Shown: piece by piece, positions 6,412 to 8,136 of the stretch | Layout: each line of letters begins with the position of its first letter | How positions within the stretch are numbered: position 1 is the first letter of the stretch | Source: Ruminococcaceae bacterium UBA7135 | GTDB lineage: Bacteria; Bacillota; Clostridia; Oscillospirales; Ruminococcaceae | DNA length: 8,136 nucleotides | Assembly: GCA_002492075.1 (NCBI GenBank) | Contig: DKXD01000032.1 | Span: 6,422 to 14,557, forward strand | Direction of reading: 5' to 3' | Notes under the pieces: generated by a model | What the model was told of the DNA's origin: nothing | The model's input: the letters and a program-made list of their open reading frames with translations, nothing else | Databases searched by the model: none | Position numbers and translations under genes: made by a program

Positions 6412-7038
6412 TTAAGGCTCTTTAACATATTTCATTATATCATCGTAAATAGCACTGTAGCCGTCATAGTTGATATGCAGTCCCTCAATTGTATACTTGG
6501 CTTTCAGTCTTCCCTTATCATCCTTAAGATTTCGGCTGATATCGATATAGCGCTGTCCGTGACGCTCAGCAAGTTTCTTCACCTCTGCATTCGCGGCGTT
6601 TATTTTCTCATTCGAGCGGATTTTAAGGCACTCTTTCATATTCTCAGCTGCGGCTTCGTAATTTACCGGATAATACGCCATAAGATATATTCTTGTTTTC
6701 GGCAGAGCAGTTTCTATTTTAGATATGATTTTGTCATAAGTTTCCATAAGCTGTGATATTGGTATACTGCTGTCGCTCAGATCGTTAGTACCAATATTGA
6801 TAAAGACCTTTGAGGGCGCAAGTTCAATAACGCATACGTCAAGAACCTCCAGCAGTTCCCGAGATACGAACCCTCCGACGCCTCTGTTATATATAATAGT
6901 ATCATCGCCGTGAAGCTCCAGCAATTTGTTTATCGGGAACATCTCCATAAGCGACGAACCTGTAAACACCGTTTGTCCGGGTTTTACAGATCGATTTTCT
7001 TCTCTGTACCTTTCGACCTTCATTTCCTTATCCGTCAT
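6412..7038 (-). CDS. SGNH/GDSL-type hydrolase
   Basis: A 208-aa hydrolase of the SGNH/GDSL superfamily, whose members deacylate esters such as lipids, acetylated sugars or thioesters; the substrate here is unknown. Block I is TVFTGSSLMEMFP (23-35), with the nucleophile expected at S29 (GSS in place of GDS). Block II is NRGVGG (51-56) with its oxyanion glycine. Block III is INIGTND (80-86) with N85. Block V is YTIEGLHIN (182-190), with H188 as the catalytic histidine and E185 where most members have Asp. No signal peptide or membrane segment is seen, so it is probably cytoplasmic. ATG 7038 is chosen because GGAGG lies 6 nt upstream. The open frame extends 27 codons further but over a 5'-UTR hairpin and past the ribosome binding site. 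It heads a two-gene unit with the ASKHA-like gene. Confidence 0.88.
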   Translation of the reverse strand: MTDKEMKVERYREENRSVKPGQTVFTGSSLMEMFPINKLLELHGDDTIIYNRGVGGFVSRELLEVLDVCVIELAPSKVFINIGTNDLSDSSIPISQLMETYDKIISKIETALPKTRIYLMAYYPVNYEAAAENMKECLKIRSNEKINAANAEVKKLAERHGQRYIDISRNLKDDKGRLKAKYTIEGLHINYDGYSAIYDDIMKYVKEP

Positions 7039-7089
7039 AAAAAACCTCCATTTAGCGTACCAACAATTTAACAAATTTGTTTTATCCGC

Positions 7090-7109
7090 TTTCCCGGCTG
7101 ACCGGGAAA
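7090..7109 (-). other. Strong hairpin in the 5' UTR of the SGNH hydrolase gene
   Basis: A perfect 8-bp stem (minus strand TTTCCCGG with CCGGGAAA) closes a 4-nt loop. It lies about 20 nt after the predicted transcription start and about 50 nt before the start codon. No T-run follows on the minus strand, so it is not an intrinsic terminator. A transcript-stabilising 5' hairpin or a protein site is possible but unproven. Confidence 0.6.
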
Positions 7110-7134
7110 AGGCAATCAAATCAACACTTTCTTA

Positions 7135-7163
7135 ATTATAACACGTTTTTTTATATTTTGCAA
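7135..7163 (-). promoter_or_regulatory. Promoter for the SGNH hydrolase/ASKHA-like gene pair
   Basis: On the minus strand, TTGCAA (-35, 7163-7158) and TATAAT (-10, 7140-7135) are 17 bp apart, with TGT making an extended -10. The predicted start is near 7128, giving a leader of about 90 nt. It stands back-to-back with the rplJ promoter, with 18 bp between the two -35 boxes. Confidence 0.82.
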
Positions 7164-7181
7164 TATTTTTTCAAAAACCCC

Positions 7182-7210
7182 TTGACAAATTGAAATTGAT
7201 GTGGTAAAAT
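7182..7210 (+). promoter_or_regulatory. Promoter for rplJ-rplL
   Basis: A perfect TTGACA (-35, 7182-7187) and TAAAAT (-10, 7205-7210) are separated by 17 bp, and TGG before the -10 gives the TGn extension. Start is predicted near 7217, exactly where the L10 leader begins. This is close to consensus, as expected for a ribosomal-protein operon. Confidence 0.88.
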
Positions 7211-7216
7211 AAATAT

Positions 7217-7350
7217 GCTGTTCTAAAGACAGCAGGTGGAACTTGGATTCTATAATGAGCGTTTCGCTCGCCTGCCGAGGAATTGATAGATCAATATATC
7301 TATTCTGCCTTTCTGTCTTTTACGTACGGAAAGGTTTTTGTTTTGGGCAG
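7217..7350 (+). ncRNA. L10 ribosomal-protein leader RNA (autoregulatory attenuator)
   Basis: This leader upstream of rplJ carries the characteristic L10-binding elements: AAAGACAGCAGGTGG (7225-7239) and GCCTGCCGAGG (7270-7280). GCAGG (7232-7236) pairs with CCTGC (7271-7275) around an inner hairpin GAGCG/CGCTC (7257-7269). In Firmicutes, L10 in complex with L12 is known to bind such leaders and reduce rplJL expression. A further hairpin ATAGAT/ATCTAT lies at 7286-7303. A terminator at 7308-7344 and a competing 8-bp pairing (7225-7232 with 7313-7320) suggest control by transcription termination. Confidence 0.88.
7308..7344 (+). terminator. Attenuator terminator in the rplJ leader
   Basis: CCTTTCTGT (7308-7316) pairs with ACGGAAAGG (7326-7334) in a 9-bp stem with one G-U pair and a 9-nt loop. 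TTTTTGTTTT (7335-7344) follows directly. It ends 33 nt before the rplJ start codon, so it must be read through or prevented for rplJ expression. The 5' arm overlaps the proposed antiterminator helix. Confidence 0.85.
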
Positions 7351-7377
7351 CTAAAATTCTATAAGGAGGAAAATAAC

Positions 7378-7890
7378 ATGCCCAGTGAGTCTGTACTTGC
7401 TCAAAAGCAACAATTCGTTGCCGATCTTGCCGAAAAGCTGAAAAACGCAGCAGGCGGAGTTCTTGTAGACTACAAGGGAATCACCGTTGAGGACGACACC
7501 AAGCTCAGAAAAGAGCTTCGTGAAGCGGGCGTTGATTACTTTGTCGTAAAGAACAAGCTGCTGAAGCGTGCTTGTGACATTGCGGGTCTTGAGGGGCTTG
7601 ACGATGTTCTTGTGGGAACAACGGCAGTGGCTCTCTCTGCGGAGGACATCATCGTTGCTCCGAAGATTTTGCACAAGAAAGCTGAGAGTTCCGAAGGCAA
7701 ATTCAGCATCAAGAAAGGCTTTGTTGACGGACAGGTCATCTCTAAGGAAGAAGTCGAGAAATACGCAAAGCTTCCGAGCAAAGAGACACTGCTCTCGCAG
7801 CTTGTTTTCATGCTGCAAAGCCCCATTCAGCGCTTCGCTATCGCGATCAACGAGATCGCGAAGAAAAACGACGGCGAACAGAGCGCATAA
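7378..7890 (+). CDS. rplJ: 50S ribosomal protein L10
   Basis: Ribosomal protein L10, which anchors L7/L12 dimers to form the 50S stalk and, with L12, represses its own operon through the leader. The product is 170 aa, the usual length. The N-terminal rRNA-binding domain shows GVLVDYKGITVEDDTKLRKE (27-46) and VDYFVVKNKLLKRA (52-65). The middle runs through VGTTAVALS (79-87). The C-terminal helix LLSQLVFMLQSPIQRFAIAI (138-157) is the L12-dimer-binding segment. ATG 7378 has AAGGAGG 8 nt upstream. The frame stays open back to 7243, but that part lies in the leader RNA and terminator, so it is not coding. rplL follows after 73 bp. Confidence 0.98.
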   Translation: MPSESVLAQKQQFVADLAEKLKNAAGGVLVDYKGITVEDDTKLRKELREAGVDYFVVKNKLLKRACDIAGLEGLDDVLVGTTAVALSAEDIIVAPKILHKKAESSEGKFSIKKGFVDGQVISKEEVEKYAKLPSKETLLSQLVFMLQSPIQRFAIAINEIAKKNDGEQSA

Positions 7891-7896
7891 TGCTCT

Positions 7897-7916
7897 TGCC
7901 GCTTGAACGCGCGGCA
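7897..7916 (+). other. Hairpin in the rplJ-rplL spacer
   Basis: TGCCGC (7897-7902) pairs with GCGGCA (7911-7916) around an 8-nt loop, just after the rplJ stop codon. No T-tract follows, so it is not an intrinsic terminator. It may serve as an RNA processing or stability element helping the higher expression that L7/L12 needs; this is inference only. Confidence 0.45.
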
Positions 7917-7963
7917 TAGTCCGCTGCAAAACTAAATTCAACATATTTATGGAGGTAAATAAA

Positions 7964-8136
7964 ATGGCTGATATTACTAAAATCATTGACGAAGTAAAAG
8001 AGCTTACTGTTATTGAGCTTAACGATCTCGTAAAGGCTCTTGAGGAAGAGTTCGGCGTATCCGCTGCTGCCATGGCCGCTCCTGCCGCCGCCGCTGCCGC
8101 TCCCGCTGAGGAGAAGACCGATTTCGACGTGGTCCT
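7964..8136 (+). CDS. rplL: 50S ribosomal protein L7/L12 (3' end beyond the window)
   Basis: The first 57 codons of L7/L12, the multicopy stalk protein that recruits translation factors. The N-terminal dimerisation domain is MADITKIIDEVKELTVIELN onward to about residue 35, including LVKALEEEFGVSAAA. An Ala/Pro-rich flexible hinge follows at about 36-48. KTDFDVV at 51-57 is the start of the C-terminal factor-binding domain. The start ATG 7964 has GGAGG about 8 nt upstream. It is cut by the right edge of the window with no sign of damage. It is co-transcribed with rplJ under the L10 leader. Confidence 0.97.
   Translation, partial: MADITKIIDEVKELTVIELNDLVKALEEEFGVSAAAMAAPAAAAAAPAEEKTDFDVV

Noticed and set aside
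7090..7109. The 8-bp CCCGG/CCGGG hairpin as an intrinsic terminator
   Set aside because: No T-run follows the stem on either strand, and it lies just after a promoter.
7039..7119. In-frame 27-codon N-terminal extension of the SGNH hydrolase
   Set aside because: It spans the 5'-UTR hairpin and palindrome and would enclose the GGAGG site that fits ATG 7038.
7243..7377. In-frame N-terminal extension of rplJ
   Set aside because: It would translate the L10 leader and its terminator; the strong AAGGAGG site and family length place the start at 7378.
7351..8073. Minus-strand open frame of 240 codons opposite rplJ and rplL
   Set aside because: It covers two certain ribosomal-protein genes in antisense and shows no domain.
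1..8136. CRISPR array, insertion sequence, tRNA or phage remnants
   Set aside because: I saw no spaced direct repeats, transposase motifs, terminal inverted repeats or tRNA-like cloverleaf; the window is core chromosome.

Overview
The window reads as ordinary core chromosome of a low-to-mid-GC Firmicute, most likely a Clostridia member of the Oscillospiraceae/Ruminococcus group. That placement is an inference from protein flavour, strong AGGAGG-type ribosome binding sites, sigma-A-like promoters with TGn extended -10 elements, ribosomal-protein leader RNAs of the Gram-positive type, and the run rplS-lepB-ylqF-rnhB-yraN-thrC. I see no mobile element, CRISPR array, tRNA, rRNA or phage gene.

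Region 1 (about 1-5264, minus strand) is one long tightly packed cluster read right to left. A leader RNA of about 240 nt precedes rplS (ribosomal protein L19). A terminator-like hairpin follows rplS, then lepB (signal peptidase I), ylqF/rbgA (50S-assembly GTPase), rnhB (RNase HII), a YraN/UPF0102 nuclease-fold protein, thrC (threonine synthase), and a metallophosphoesterase cut by the window's left edge. Spacings after lepB are between a 17-bp overlap and 19 bp, so one transcript is likely. The theme is ribosome supply and assembly plus nucleic-acid upkeep, with threonine synthase as a metabolic passenger.

Region 2 (5315-7163, minus strand) is a two-gene unit with its own promoter. It holds a small cytoplasmic SGNH/GDSL-type hydrolase and a RACo/DUF4445-like ASKHA-fold protein. 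The ASKHA protein lacks an iron-sulfur domain, and its usual nucleotide-binding motifs look eroded. No terminator is evident after it, and transcription may run into rplS.

Region 3 (7182-8136, plus strand) starts at a divergent promoter. It carries a recognisable L10 leader RNA with a terminator and a visible competing antiterminator pairing, then rplJ (L10) and the first 57 codons of rplL (L7/L12), cut by the right edge.

No undescribed multi-gene system is evident. The most interesting signals are RNA-level: two mutually exclusive helices in the rplS leader and the L10 attenuator switch. The degenerate ASKHA protein is the most unusual coding gene.
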